A program made the position numbers and the translations under genes. From an uncultured Saprospiraceae bacterium (GTDB lineage: Bacteria; Bacteroidota; Bacteroidia; Chitinophagales; Saprospiraceae): DNA of 56,280 nucleotides. The notes under the pieces are model-generated. The model was not told the DNA's origin. It saw only the letters and a list, made by a program, of their open reading frames with translations, and searched no databases. Below are positions 16,032-24,219 of the stretch, one piece after another. Within the stretch, counting starts at the first letter, position 1, and every line of letters starts with the position of its first letter. The stretch lies in contig CAKZVK010000030.1 of NCBI GenBank assembly GCA_937921825.1, positions 1 through 56,280 of the forward strand, read 5' to 3'.

Positions 16032-18632
16032 ATGAACTACCCTATTAAATTGAAAATCTCACTCGTCTATATAGTCCTTATCTCTACATTGCAGTATCTC
16101 TCTGCTCAGAGTCAACCTAATATTCTGCTGATAATAGCAGATGATATAGGTATAGATGTTGTAGATGGTTTCGGTTTAAATCTGAACAATAATCTTCCTT
16201 CTACTCCTAACATAGCACAACTACAAGACCAAGGGGTGAGCTACACTAATGCTTGGTCTACACCTGTCTGTACTCCTACACGTGCTGCCATCATGAGTGG
16301 TAAGTATGGTGTAAAGACTGGTGTCACAGAAGTCCCCGGCAACCTAGATCTAGAACATGAGTCACTCTTTTCATATATAAATAGAAGTACAAACAATACC
16401 TACGCTTCCGCAGTCATAGGCAAGTGGCATATATCAGATCCCCTGAATGTCAATCATCCACAAGAGCATGGTATAGAGCACTACGAAGGTGTTATGCGTG
16501 GAGCGGTATCCGACTATTATAGTTGGGAAAAAACCGAAAATGGAGTTACCAGCACAGTGGACGAATATATCACCACTCATCTTACGGATGCTGCAATAGA
16601 TTGGATAGATAGACAAAACCAACCTTGGTTTCTGTGGCTAGCACATGTCGCTCCACATTCTCCATTCCAACTACCCCCTGCAGACTTATATACTATAGAT
16701 GATCCTACCAGCAACAGAGAACTATACCTGGCGACAATCGAGGCACTGGATACAGAAATAGGCCGACTTCTGGCTAGCTTGGACCAAGAGACTAGAGATA
16801 ATACTGTAGTTATTTTTATCGGTGACAACGGCACACCTAATGGCGTCGCAAGATATTATCCTTCAGGCCATAACAAAGGATCAGTATATGAAGGTGGTAT
16901 AAGAGTACCTATGATAATTAGTGGCGACCAGGTTGGTAGAAAAGGTGTCCAAGAAGCTGGCTTAGCACAGGTAAGTGACCTCCATGCCACCATTATAGAT
17001 CTGACCAATAATAATACTTTGCCTGGAGGCATTTACAACAGTTACAGCCTAATGTCTTCTCTGAGTGCATCCAATACTATAGATAGACCCTATTTATATG
17101 TTGATAATGTATCAAGGGATACCATAGAATGGGCTATCAGAAATCAAGATTACAAACTGATAGAAGACGAATACGGTAATCAGGAATTCTATAGGATGGA
17201 CGATTCGTTGCAAGAGACAGACAACCTTATTTCTAATCTAAGCGCTGCGGAGTCCAACATTCTAGAGGAACTTGCAGCAGAAGCTGCGATAATAAGAACC
17301 GATTGGTCCTGCCAAGACAAAATTCAAAATGGACAAGAAGAAACAATAGATGACTGCAGTAGCGATTGTACTGATGTAGACATCCTTAGCACAGAAAATA
17401 TAGGTTGCTGCGAGACACCTGAGTCTCCCAGTGCCTACTACGAATACATAGAAAACAATCTAAGAAATATCTACTCTAACGGTTTTCCTAACCATGACTA
17501 CTGCTATAATCCCAACAATATTCCTGAGCAAACCTATCATTATGCGAGAGTAGACGAAAAACCAGAAATCTCTAATTCCATTACCAGTATAACCAGGAAC
17601 AATGGCAGACCAGCAAGAACTTTTGGGATAGCTCTAAATGGTGTACTCCTCTCCCCTGCTCCGGGCACTCCATTTATCTTTGTAAATGAACTCACTGGGG
17701 AATTTAATTGGGATTGGGTATTCGAACCAACAAATAATCAAGGTGACGAGATGGACCAAGTCCGTCTAGACTGCGCCACTGCACATACTAATGCCAGTGG
17801 ATACCATTACCACGGCGAGATGTTTGAATACTTAGAAACAGAAAATCCAGGCATTACTACTGCCACTTCATTTTCAGAGTTAGTACAGGTGGGTTGGGCT
17901 GCTGACGGATTTCCTGTGATGTATAAGTTTGGACCCGATAGAACTGGTGTCGTAAAAGAATTATTGCCCAGCTATAAACTCAAAGCTGGAGAAAGACCTG
18001 GTGATGGCATCACTGCTCCTTGTGGTCCCTACACTGGCAAGTACACCGTAGATTATGAATATGAGGAGGACTTCGGTGACTTGGATGCCTGTAATGGTAT
18101 AGCAGCGCCTATAACCTTAGAGACGCCAAGCGGCGCAGAAACTTTCGACTATTTCTATGTAGTGACTTCCTCCTTCCCTCAGATATCAAGATGCCTTGTA
18201 GGAAACGTAAGCACAGATTTTGACCAAGGCAATATTACTATCACTGGAATAGATGCTGATGGAGACGGCTACTTAGAAGAATATGAATGTGATGACACTA
18301 ACCCTAGTATAAATCCAAGTGCTGAAGAAATACCTAATAACGGTATAGATGAGAACTGTGATGGCGCTGATCTGATCTCTTCCACTCTGTCTCTGTCAGG
18401 AATAGAGATAAGAATATTCCCTAACCCGAGCAGTAATAAGCTCTTCATAGAATCAAAAGATCAGCTAGAACTAAGCGGAATATTGCGTAGCGCCTCAGGC
18501 CAATTAATCTATAGCTTCGAGCACTTGCCTCAGAGTATCGAGCTAGAACAATTAGAGAGTGGACACTACTTCTTAGAGCTTACAGAAAGCTTAACTAACA
18601 AAAAGCTAATACATAACATAGTGAAGATCTAG
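16032..18632 (+). CDS. secreted sulfatase fused to YHYH and MopE-type domains, T9SS cargo
   Basis: 866 residues with an N-terminal signal peptide (1-25). Residues 28-430 are a type I sulfatase: QPNILLIIADDIG metal-binding aspartates and the formylglycine motif VCTPTRAAIMSG with Cys80 as the residue to be oxidised. The order Cys-Thr-Pro-Thr-Arg fits C-x-P-x-R. Residues about 540-720 form a YHYH domain with YHYH at 591-594. Residues 741-777 carry a DxDGDG...DENCDG putative metal-binding (MopE-like) motif. The end, from about 795, is a T9SS sorting domain (IRIFPNPSSNKLFIES). It would hydrolyse sulfate esters outside the cell, presumably on algal or other sulfated glycans. Substrate class cannot be read here. 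Needs an FGE or anSME maturase, not seen in the window. Confidence 0.88.
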   Translation: MNYPIKLKISLVYIVLISTLQYLSAQSQPNILLIIADDIGIDVVDGFGLNLNNNLPSTPNIAQLQDQGVSYTNAWSTPVCTPTRAAIMSGKYGVKTGVTEVPGNLDLEHESLFSYINRSTNNTYASAVIGKWHISDPLNVNHPQEHGIEHYEGVMRGAVSDYYSWEKTENGVTSTVDEYITTHLTDAAIDWIDRQNQPWFLWLAHVAPHSPFQLPPADLYTIDDPTSNRELYLATIEALDTEIGRLLASLDQETRDNTVVIFIGDNGTPNGVARYYPSGHNKGSVYEGGIRVPMIISGDQVGRKGVQEAGLAQVSDLHATIIDLTNNNTLPGGIYNSYSLMSSLSASNTIDRPYLYVDNVSRDTIEWAIRNQDYKLIEDEYGNQEFYRMDDSLQETDNLISNLSAAESNILEELAAEAAIIRTDWSCQDKIQNGQEETIDDCSSDCTDVDILSTENIGCCETPESPSAYYEYIENNLRNIYSNGFPNHDYCYNPNNIPEQTYHYARVDEKPEISNSITSITRNNGRPARTFGIALNGVLLSPAPGTPFIFVNELTGEFNWDWVFEPTNNQGDEMDQVRLDCATAHTNASGYHYHGEMFEYLETENPGITTATSFSELVQVGWAADGFPVMYKFGPDRTGVVKELLPSYKLKAGERPGDGITAPCGPYTGKYTVDYEYEEDFGDLDACNGIAAPITLETPSGAETFDYFYVVTSSFPQISRCLVGNVSTDFDQGNITITGIDADGDGYLEEYECDDTNPSINPSAEEIPNNGIDENCDGADLISSTLSLSGIEIRIFPNPSSNKLFIESKDQLELSGILRSASGQLIYSFEHLPQSIELEQLESGHYFLELTESLTNKKLIHNIVKI

Positions 18633-18648
18633 ACGCTAGTTAAAAAAA

Positions 18649-19758
18649 TTAGGCATCAAAGTCCAGCTCCAAAGTCGGACTCGTACACTTGGCCTGACAG
18701 GTCAGGATATATCCATCCTCTACCTCTTCATCATCTAGGGCAAAGCAAACCTCCATCTCTGCTGAACCATTGGTAACCTTTGCGACACAAGTAGAACAAG
18801 CCCCACTGGTACAAGAATATGGAGGATCTTTACCTTCTTCTATTAGGGTATCTAGAATCGTCTTTTCACTTGGAATAATGACACTGAAAGTTTCTCCATT
18901 GAGCTTTACTGTAGCTTGGCTGCCTTTTCCAGTCATAGCCGCTACCTCTGCCGCTTTACTTTCGTTAGCATTGGTGAAGAACTCCTTTTTGATCTGTACA
19001 CTTTCTATGCCTTGACCTATTAGCCACTGCTCTGTCGTCTCTATCATGCCTCCTGGACCGCAGAGATAGAAGCTGTCTTTTCTAGACTTAGAAGGATGAT
19101 CTTCCAGGTACTTAGTAAGTATTTCTTGGTTTATTCTACCACGCATACCCTTCCAGGTAGGCTTTGCCTTCTTACCAAAGAGTCCAGAAAGACCTCCGGC
19201 CTTTGCCTGATGTGGTTGTGATAAGATATAACTGAGAAAAAATTGATCTTCATAGCGCAAAAGCATATCATCTAGCTCCTTCTTGAAAATGATGTTGTCC
19301 TCATTCCTATTAGCATATAATAAGTAGCAGGTGCTCTTAGGTTCTGATTCTAAGAGGGTCTTAATCATAGACATCACTGGCGTGATACCAGAGCCTCCAG
19401 CTATGAAATAATGGTCTCTATGTTGTAGATGATCTGGCTTGACGACAAATCTCCCTTCTGGCGTCATGACCTCTAGCACATCTCCCACTTTAAAATTATC
19501 AATAAGATGGTTAGACACTTTACCCCCCTGGACTCTCTTTACAGTGATACCCATTTCTTTCTGATCGGGGGTCGTAAAGATTGAATAGGCTCTTCTCAGT
19601 TCTGCTCCTCCGACATCTAGCTTTAGGGTGAGATACTGACCTGCTTTGAAAGCATACTGATCCTTAATATCTGCAGGTATCTCAAAAATAAATGAACAGC
19701 TATCTCCTGTCTCCTCTATTTTTTGCACTAATCTTAAGCTGTGAAATTTGTTGGCCAT
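18649..19758 (-). CDS. PaaE-type FAD/NAD(P)H ferredoxin reductase with 2Fe-2S domain
   Basis: 369 residues in three parts: an FAD-binding barrel with RRAYSIFT, an NAD(P)-binding domain with FIAGGSGITPVMSMIKTLL, and a C-terminal plant-type ferredoxin with Cys316, Cys321, Cys324 and Cys354 (C-x4-C-x2-C...C). This order is that of the reductase component of phenylacetyl-CoA epoxidase (PaaE) and of HCP- or monooxygenase-coupled reductases. It passes electrons from NAD(P)H to a partner oxygenase or desaturase. No paaABCD genes are nearby, so a phenylacetate role is not supported; many Bacteroidota carry stand-alone copies. An insertion of about 20 residues rich in Gly and Lys (SGLFGKKAKPTWKG) interrupts the NAD domain. 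Confidence 0.88.
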   Translation of the reverse strand: MANKFHSLRLVQKIEETGDSCSFIFEIPADIKDQYAFKAGQYLTLKLDVGGAELRRAYSIFTTPDQKEMGITVKRVQGGKVSNHLIDNFKVGDVLEVMTPEGRFVVKPDHLQHRDHYFIAGGSGITPVMSMIKTLLESEPKSTCYLLYANRNEDNIIFKKELDDMLLRYEDQFFLSYILSQPHQAKAGGLSGLFGKKAKPTWKGMRGRINQEILTKYLEDHPSKSRKDSFYLCGPGGMIETTEQWLIGQGIESVQIKKEFFTNANESKAAEVAAMTGKGSQATVKLNGETFSVIIPSEKTILDTLIEEGKDPPYSCTSGACSTCVAKVTNGSAEMEVCFALDDEEVEDGYILTCQAKCTSPTLELDFDA

Positions 19759-19927
19759 GAATCGTTTTCAAATTGTAATTCCAAAAAATAAATATACCTC
19801 TTTAAATAAAAAATGGAATTGAAAGTTCTAGTAATCATCATAAATCCAAAGCAAGAAGAAAGGATAAACAGCCATAAAAACTATACTCGAGACTAGATTA
19901 GCTAGTACTCAATCTAGTATATACTTA

Positions 19928-19963
19928 AATAAAAAAGAGACCATGCAAAGCTGCATAGTCTCT
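19928..19963 (-). terminator. rho-independent terminator of the TlpA-like gene
   Basis: AGAGAC-C-ATGCA (19936-19947) pairs with TGCAT-A-GTCTCT (19952-19963) around AAGC. On the minus strand it is followed by a T-run (the A-run at 19928-19936). It sits 26 bases beyond the stop codon. Confidence 0.82.
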
Positions 19964-19988
19964 CTAATCTTAACTAACTAAATATTTT

Positions 19989-20567
19989 TTACTTACCCGC
20001 TAAGGCTGCGATTTTATCTTCTAGTTCTATTTCATCACCTGGGTTATAGCCAGAATGCGTATATACTATATTCCCTTCAGCATCAATCAAAAATGTCTGG
20101 GGAACAGACTGAAAGTTCAATGCCTTCTGTAGTTCTCTTTTGGAGTCAGCTAGAATAGTGTATTCCCAACCTTTAGTCTCTACGAGGCCAGGCACTTTGG
20201 CCATAGACCTTGCATCATCGATAGTCACAGCAAGTAATTCTACGCCGTACTCTTCCTGCCAGTCTGGGTATATATCTGCGATAGCATCTAATTCTCTCTT
20301 GCAAGGGCTACACCATGTGGCCCAAAAACTCATTACTGTTATTTTTCCTTGGCCGACGTAGTCTTTTATATTGACTGTCTTGCCTTCTAGGGTCTTTATA
20401 TCTATTGATGGCACTGTAGATGTGGGACCATCATCTGCTGGTTGTGTATGCGTAAGCTCAGGAACTATAGGATCTATAGAAACTGGAGCAGTCGATTTAC
20501 AAGCCGTAGAACTGAAAGCCGTCAGTGCTAAACAGCTAAATAGAATTAAAGTGGAAAGTAGTTTCAT
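19989..20567 (-). CDS. TlpA/ResA-family thiol-disulfide oxidoreductase, probable lipoprotein
   Basis: 192 residues. The N-terminus is a hydrophobic signal with a candidate lipid-attachment Cys23 (STAC), a slightly atypical lipobox. The thioredoxin fold starts at about residue 52, with the active site WCSPC (Cys86, Cys89) in FWATWCSPCKREL and a cis-proline loop in SVPQTFLID. These proteins reduce or isomerise disulfides in the cell envelope, commonly for cytochrome c maturation or antioxidant defence. No ccm/ccs genes flank it, so the partner is unknown. It is a single-gene transcript ending in a clear terminator. Confidence 0.9.
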   Translation of the reverse strand: MKLLSTLILFSCLALTAFSSTACKSTAPVSIDPIVPELTHTQPADDGPTSTVPSIDIKTLEGKTVNIKDYVGQGKITVMSFWATWCSPCKRELDAIADIYPDWQEEYGVELLAVTIDDARSMAKVPGLVETKGWEYTILADSKRELQKALNFQSVPQTFLIDAEGNIVYTHSGYNPGDEIELEDKIAALAGK

Positions 20568-20755
20568 TTTAGTTGTGGATTTTTGTTTGAAAAACTGTTG
20601 TAATCTATAACTAATTGACGGTTTCAGCTAGTTCTTGTTACACTTATTAACGACAGTTTAACTGTCTAAGCCCAATGACTGACACTTTCTAATTTTCTTT
20701 GGTTATTTAGGGTCTTAGTTAACCCAGACATTGATTAATTTACAGCACAAATTAG

Positions 20756-22435
20756 ATGATGAGACTTAACTTGACCTTTTGGGCCTTGATGGCTATTTGT
20801 TCTCTTAATGGACAAGACCTCCTGATTACAGAAATAATGTATGATAATCCGGGCCTAGATCTGGAATTTATCGAATTCTACAATAATACAGACCAAGACC
20901 TAGACTTGGATAACTACACTGTAGATGAAGGAATCAGACATAGCTTTAATAATGTGGTTATTGCTCCTGGTGAGACTTATGTAATTACTGATAATGCAGC
21001 AAAATTTAATAGCTTCTATGGTTTTGATGCCGCCCAATGGGAGGGTGCAAACTTGAGCAATTCAGGAGAGATAATAGAGGTACTCAATGCCTCTGGAGAA
21101 CTGATTTTGTCCTTGGAATACTCAGCAAGTGGTGATTGGCCTTTGACTCCAGCTGGTAACGGAGCCTCTCTGACCCTTTGTGACTTAGATGGTGATATTA
21201 ATGACCCTGCTAGCTGGAAGGGGAACAATAACTTAGTAAGAGAATCAGAAGGCAGAAAAGTCTATGCAGATCCCGGGGTTTTTAATGGCTGTGCAGCTGC
21301 TGGAACACCGATAGTCACCAGTTCATTCTCAACTTTTATCATCCCTGAGAAAGATGATAATATAAGATTGGAGGTTTTTGTAGATGAGGCACCAGCCACT
21401 ATGACTACCTATGCTGTGAATATTTTATCCAGCTCTACAGCAACTGTAGATGTTGATTTCACCCTCTTAGATACAGAAATTGAATTTGATCCTAGTACAT
21501 CTTCATCAGAGAGAATAGACTTAGATATATTAGTTGATGAGGAGGTCGAAGGTATCGAACGTATTGCGCTTGAGCTAGTACCCGATAATACTGACTTTCC
21601 TGTCCTCAATATTGACATCTCCATCATTGATGATGACGGCCCACTGACCTCAGCGCTTCAGCTGAGAGGTGTCATACACGGTCAGAACTTTAAGGCAGTT
21701 GAGGTATTTGCTAAGGAAGATATTTCTAGAATTGAGTTTTTCGGTTTGGGTACAGGAAATAATGCAGGAGGAAGTGATGGTCTAGAGTTAGTCTTTCCTA
21801 CAGGACCTTCTATTCCTGCTGGATCGTGTATATACGTAACGGATGATACGCTACAATTCAAGAGATTTTTTGGTGCCTATGACAACGACTTGTTGATCCA
21901 AGACCTTGAATGGACTGCGAATTTCAATGGAAACGATGGTGTAGAGCTATATGAAAACTGCCAGATCATAGACATTTTCGGTTTCTCAGATGTAGATGGT
22001 ACAGGTACTCAATGGGATTATGAAGAAGGATGGGCTAAGAGAAAAGAAGACTCTCTGTTCAATAGAGTAGTATTCGAACCCAATGATTGGGAATATAGCG
22101 GCGCTGGGGTACTAGATGAAGTAATATCAAACACCAGCCTACCCCTCTTTAGAAGATATTCTTTGACTTGTGATATGCCTAGTTCTAGCACAGCTGACTT
22201 TCAGACAAGTACTGTAAGCACTTATCCTAATCCTACTAACGGATTTGTATATATGGAATCGGAAGTACCTTTTGAAAATGTACAAGTTCAAGACATCCTA
22301 GGTAATACGTTTTACCGATCTACAAGAGCGACGCATTACTTAGAAATGGATTTATCCCTTGTGGAAGCACAGTTGCTATTCGTAAGTTATGAGCAATTTG
22401 GTCAGCAGTATGTGACTAAGCTAGTAGTACGGTAA
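20756..22435 (+). CDS. secreted lamin-tail-domain protein, T9SS cargo
   Basis: 559 residues with a signal peptide (1-19). The mature protein begins LLITEIMYDNPGLDLEFIE, a lamin-tail domain (LTD), followed by a Calx-beta-like acidic beta domain (about 185-295), a second LTD-like segment (about 300-420, including EVFAKEDISRIEFFGL) and a T9SS sorting domain from about 480 (TSTVSTYPNPTNGFVYMES). LTDs in Bacteroidota occur in surface and secreted proteins, often with nucleases or in adhesion; no catalytic domain is present here. Structural or adhesive role is inferred. The stop codon abuts that of the convergent gene with no bases between. Confidence 0.82.
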   Translation: MMRLNLTFWALMAICSLNGQDLLITEIMYDNPGLDLEFIEFYNNTDQDLDLDNYTVDEGIRHSFNNVVIAPGETYVITDNAAKFNSFYGFDAAQWEGANLSNSGEIIEVLNASGELILSLEYSASGDWPLTPAGNGASLTLCDLDGDINDPASWKGNNNLVRESEGRKVYADPGVFNGCAAAGTPIVTSSFSTFIIPEKDDNIRLEVFVDEAPATMTTYAVNILSSSTATVDVDFTLLDTEIEFDPSTSSSERIDLDILVDEEVEGIERIALELVPDNTDFPVLNIDISIIDDDGPLTSALQLRGVIHGQNFKAVEVFAKEDISRIEFFGLGTGNNAGGSDGLELVFPTGPSIPAGSCIYVTDDTLQFKRFFGAYDNDLLIQDLEWTANFNGNDGVELYENCQIIDIFGFSDVDGTGTQWDYEEGWAKRKEDSLFNRVVFEPNDWEYSGAGVLDEVISNTSLPLFRRYSLTCDMPSSSTADFQTSTVSTYPNPTNGFVYMESEVPFENVQVQDILGNTFYRSTRATHYLEMDLSLVEAQLLFVSYEQFGQQYVTKLVVR

Positions 22436-23488
22436 CTACATTTTGAAGTCGAAACCTCTTGGCTTTTGATATCTAGCTAAGTTATGCAAGATTCTCACTC
22501 TATTCTTTGCCAGAAAGGATTCAAGCTCATCTTGCCATTGATTGGATTGGTTATAGGCTCTCCTTGTTCTCAGGTTGGGCTTTGAGGAAATTGCTTTTTG
22601 GATGTGCTCTATATGTACCGTTTGCATTTTATGCTTGCTGTGTAGAGCTATGAGTTTTTCAATGTAATTGTCTCCTTTCTTCTTTAAACACCAATAAATC
22701 CCTGCATCATAGGTTCTATTGTAGAAGTTTGCTAAAAACTCCAACTCTGCTTGAGCCTCCTCACCAGATCTATCTACTATAACTGGTTGCCAGATACTTG
22801 GCTTCAGTGGAGGGTAAAGGATAGAATCATTTGGGGCAGTCAAGTGCTGCGGCACTTCTGGCACCTCCCTTATTACAGAAATTAAATCTAAAAGTATATT
22901 GCCATTATAAGCACTGGTAGAATCTGAATCATAGAAGGCCTCTATCATCAAGACCTCAATGTCATTTTTCGGTTGGATATGGAATTCATAGGCTTGCCAT
23001 TCTTCGTTCTCGATAGGTTCAGAAACTGCTAATAACTCTAAGGAATCTTGGTCACTCAGTCCTATAAAGCGTAATACGGCAGGAATGTTAAATGGAATAA
23101 CTGATATTCCACTATGTTTTGTAGCACTTTCCATTCCAGCCGCTCTGGCAAGCTGTATATTAAACTTATAAGCTTGTGATTTCTTGAGGGGCAATACTAA
23201 ATCCTGCGAAATACCATGGAAGGAACAATCCTCTCTTACTACTAGGCAGAGAAAAGTTTTGCCATGTGTGGGCTCAATATTTTCTACGCTAAAAAAATTA
23301 GTATTTGAACTATGCACAAACGGAGGACTCGTAGAGGGAAAACGCCTAGTCCCAATATCATCCCATCCTAAAAGTGTATAATCACCAAATTGTACCTTAG
23401 CTTCAAAAGAAGGATTAGACAAGCGAACATCTTGTCCAGTACTCAAAAAGTTAGCTATTAGAAAACAGAAAAGGAGGAGTTGTCTCAC
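22436..23488 (-). CDS. hypothetical exported protein
   Basis: 350 residues with a signal peptide MRQLLLFCFLIANFLSTGQ. The mature start VRLSNPSFEAK and the jelly-roll-like region to about residue 200 resemble galactose-binding or DUF642-like domains that open many Bacteroidota exported proteins. The last 120 residues are charged and helical, with an internal Cys in AGIYWCLKKKGD, and match nothing I recognise. There is no T9SS sorting domain. The ATG overlaps the stop of the upstream four-helix membrane protein by 4 bases, which points to translational coupling and a shared function. Confidence 0.72.
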   Translation of the reverse strand: MRQLLLFCFLIANFLSTGQDVRLSNPSFEAKVQFGDYTLLGWDDIGTRRFPSTSPPFVHSSNTNFFSVENIEPTHGKTFLCLVVREDCSFHGISQDLVLPLKKSQAYKFNIQLARAAGMESATKHSGISVIPFNIPAVLRFIGLSDQDSLELLAVSEPIENEEWQAYEFHIQPKNDIEVLMIEAFYDSDSTSAYNGNILLDLISVIREVPEVPQHLTAPNDSILYPPLKPSIWQPVIVDRSGEEAQAELEFLANFYNRTYDAGIYWCLKKKGDNYIEKLIALHSKHKMQTVHIEHIQKAISSKPNLRTRRAYNQSNQWQDELESFLAKNRVRILHNLARYQKPRGFDFKM

Positions 23489-23838
23489 CTATTTGCTCTA
23501 GCTTTTTTAGCATCAATAAAACTCTTAATAAAGGCTATCAGAGCTATCGCACTGGTTACAATCATCGCGATCACTCTGTACATACCAGCACCTCCACCCC
23601 TTTCGATAGTGCCTGGCAAGACCTTGCCTGCAAGCATACCTAAGATGATCAAGGTAAGGACGACAGCGATATGGGCTACAGTCTTATTGTGCTCTCTGAT
23701 ACTGTTCGTAAAATAGAGTAAGATCGCTCCAAAACCCATTGGAATGAGGGCGGTAGGAGAACCTCCAGCTTTATAACCCCAGATACTCATGGCAATGAGC
23801 ATTACTGCATTTAGAAGATTTGCATTTCCAGCATTCAT
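23485..23838 (-). CDS. small four-helix membrane protein, possibly TMEM14-like
   Basis: 117 residues, four hydrophobic helices with short loops. GYKAGGSPTALIPMGFGAILL resembles the glycine-rich first helices of the TMEM14 family, and the length fits, but the similarity is only by eye. The last helix ends in a basic tail (KSFIDAKKARANR), which suggests a cytoplasmic C-terminus. It is the first gene of a coupled pair with the exported protein at 22436-23488 (4-base overlap). No enzyme motif is visible. Confidence 0.7.
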   Translation of the reverse strand: MNAGNANLLNAVMLIAMSIWGYKAGGSPTALIPMGFGAILLYFTNSIREHNKTVAHIAVVLTLIILGMLAGKVLPGTIERGGGAGMYRVIAMIVTSAIALIAFIKSFIDAKKARANR

Positions 23839-24219
23839 ATCTACTAGTTCTTAAAATATTATATAATAGCTGCAACCTATAAAAATTCTGTCAAACCTGA
23901 TAATTCACAAATAGATTTTGACTGTTTTTGAGCTCATGAAAAAAGCAATTTCGAATAACCCTAAAACCGCAAAGAATATGGCGTTTTATCCCCATTTTCC
24001 ATTCATAACTATTTTTGCACATCCCTTGTCAAAATTCATCGTCAAAAGCCTAAATCATTAAGAATAGTTGTATCTTATCATCGGTTTCGGAGTATATAAA
24101 GATTAATCCTGTCTTAGCACTTTGACCATCCAATGAGTTCTTATCAATCAGCAGCGCTGATCAATTAATTTCAGTTATAAAGTAAATTATAATAAAACCC
24201 AATCAACGATATCCTTATA
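23839..24219 (+). other. intergenic region upstream of recQ
   Basis: 381 bases between divergent genes. TATTTTTG at 24010-24017 fits the -7 consensus and could drive recQ with a leader of nearly 200 bases. An open frame of 41 codons (23936-24061) is present, but it has no supporting similarity and overlaps this promoter. No hairpin or riboswitch was recognised. Confidence 0.35.

Noticed and set aside
18649-19758. Phenylacetate degradation reductase PaaE
   Set aside because: Domain order fits, but no paaABCD or related genes are next to it, so only the reductase family is assigned.
23936-24061. 41-codon open frame upstream of recQ
   Set aside because: Composition is A/T-driven, it overlaps the best recQ promoter candidate and no family resemblance is visible.
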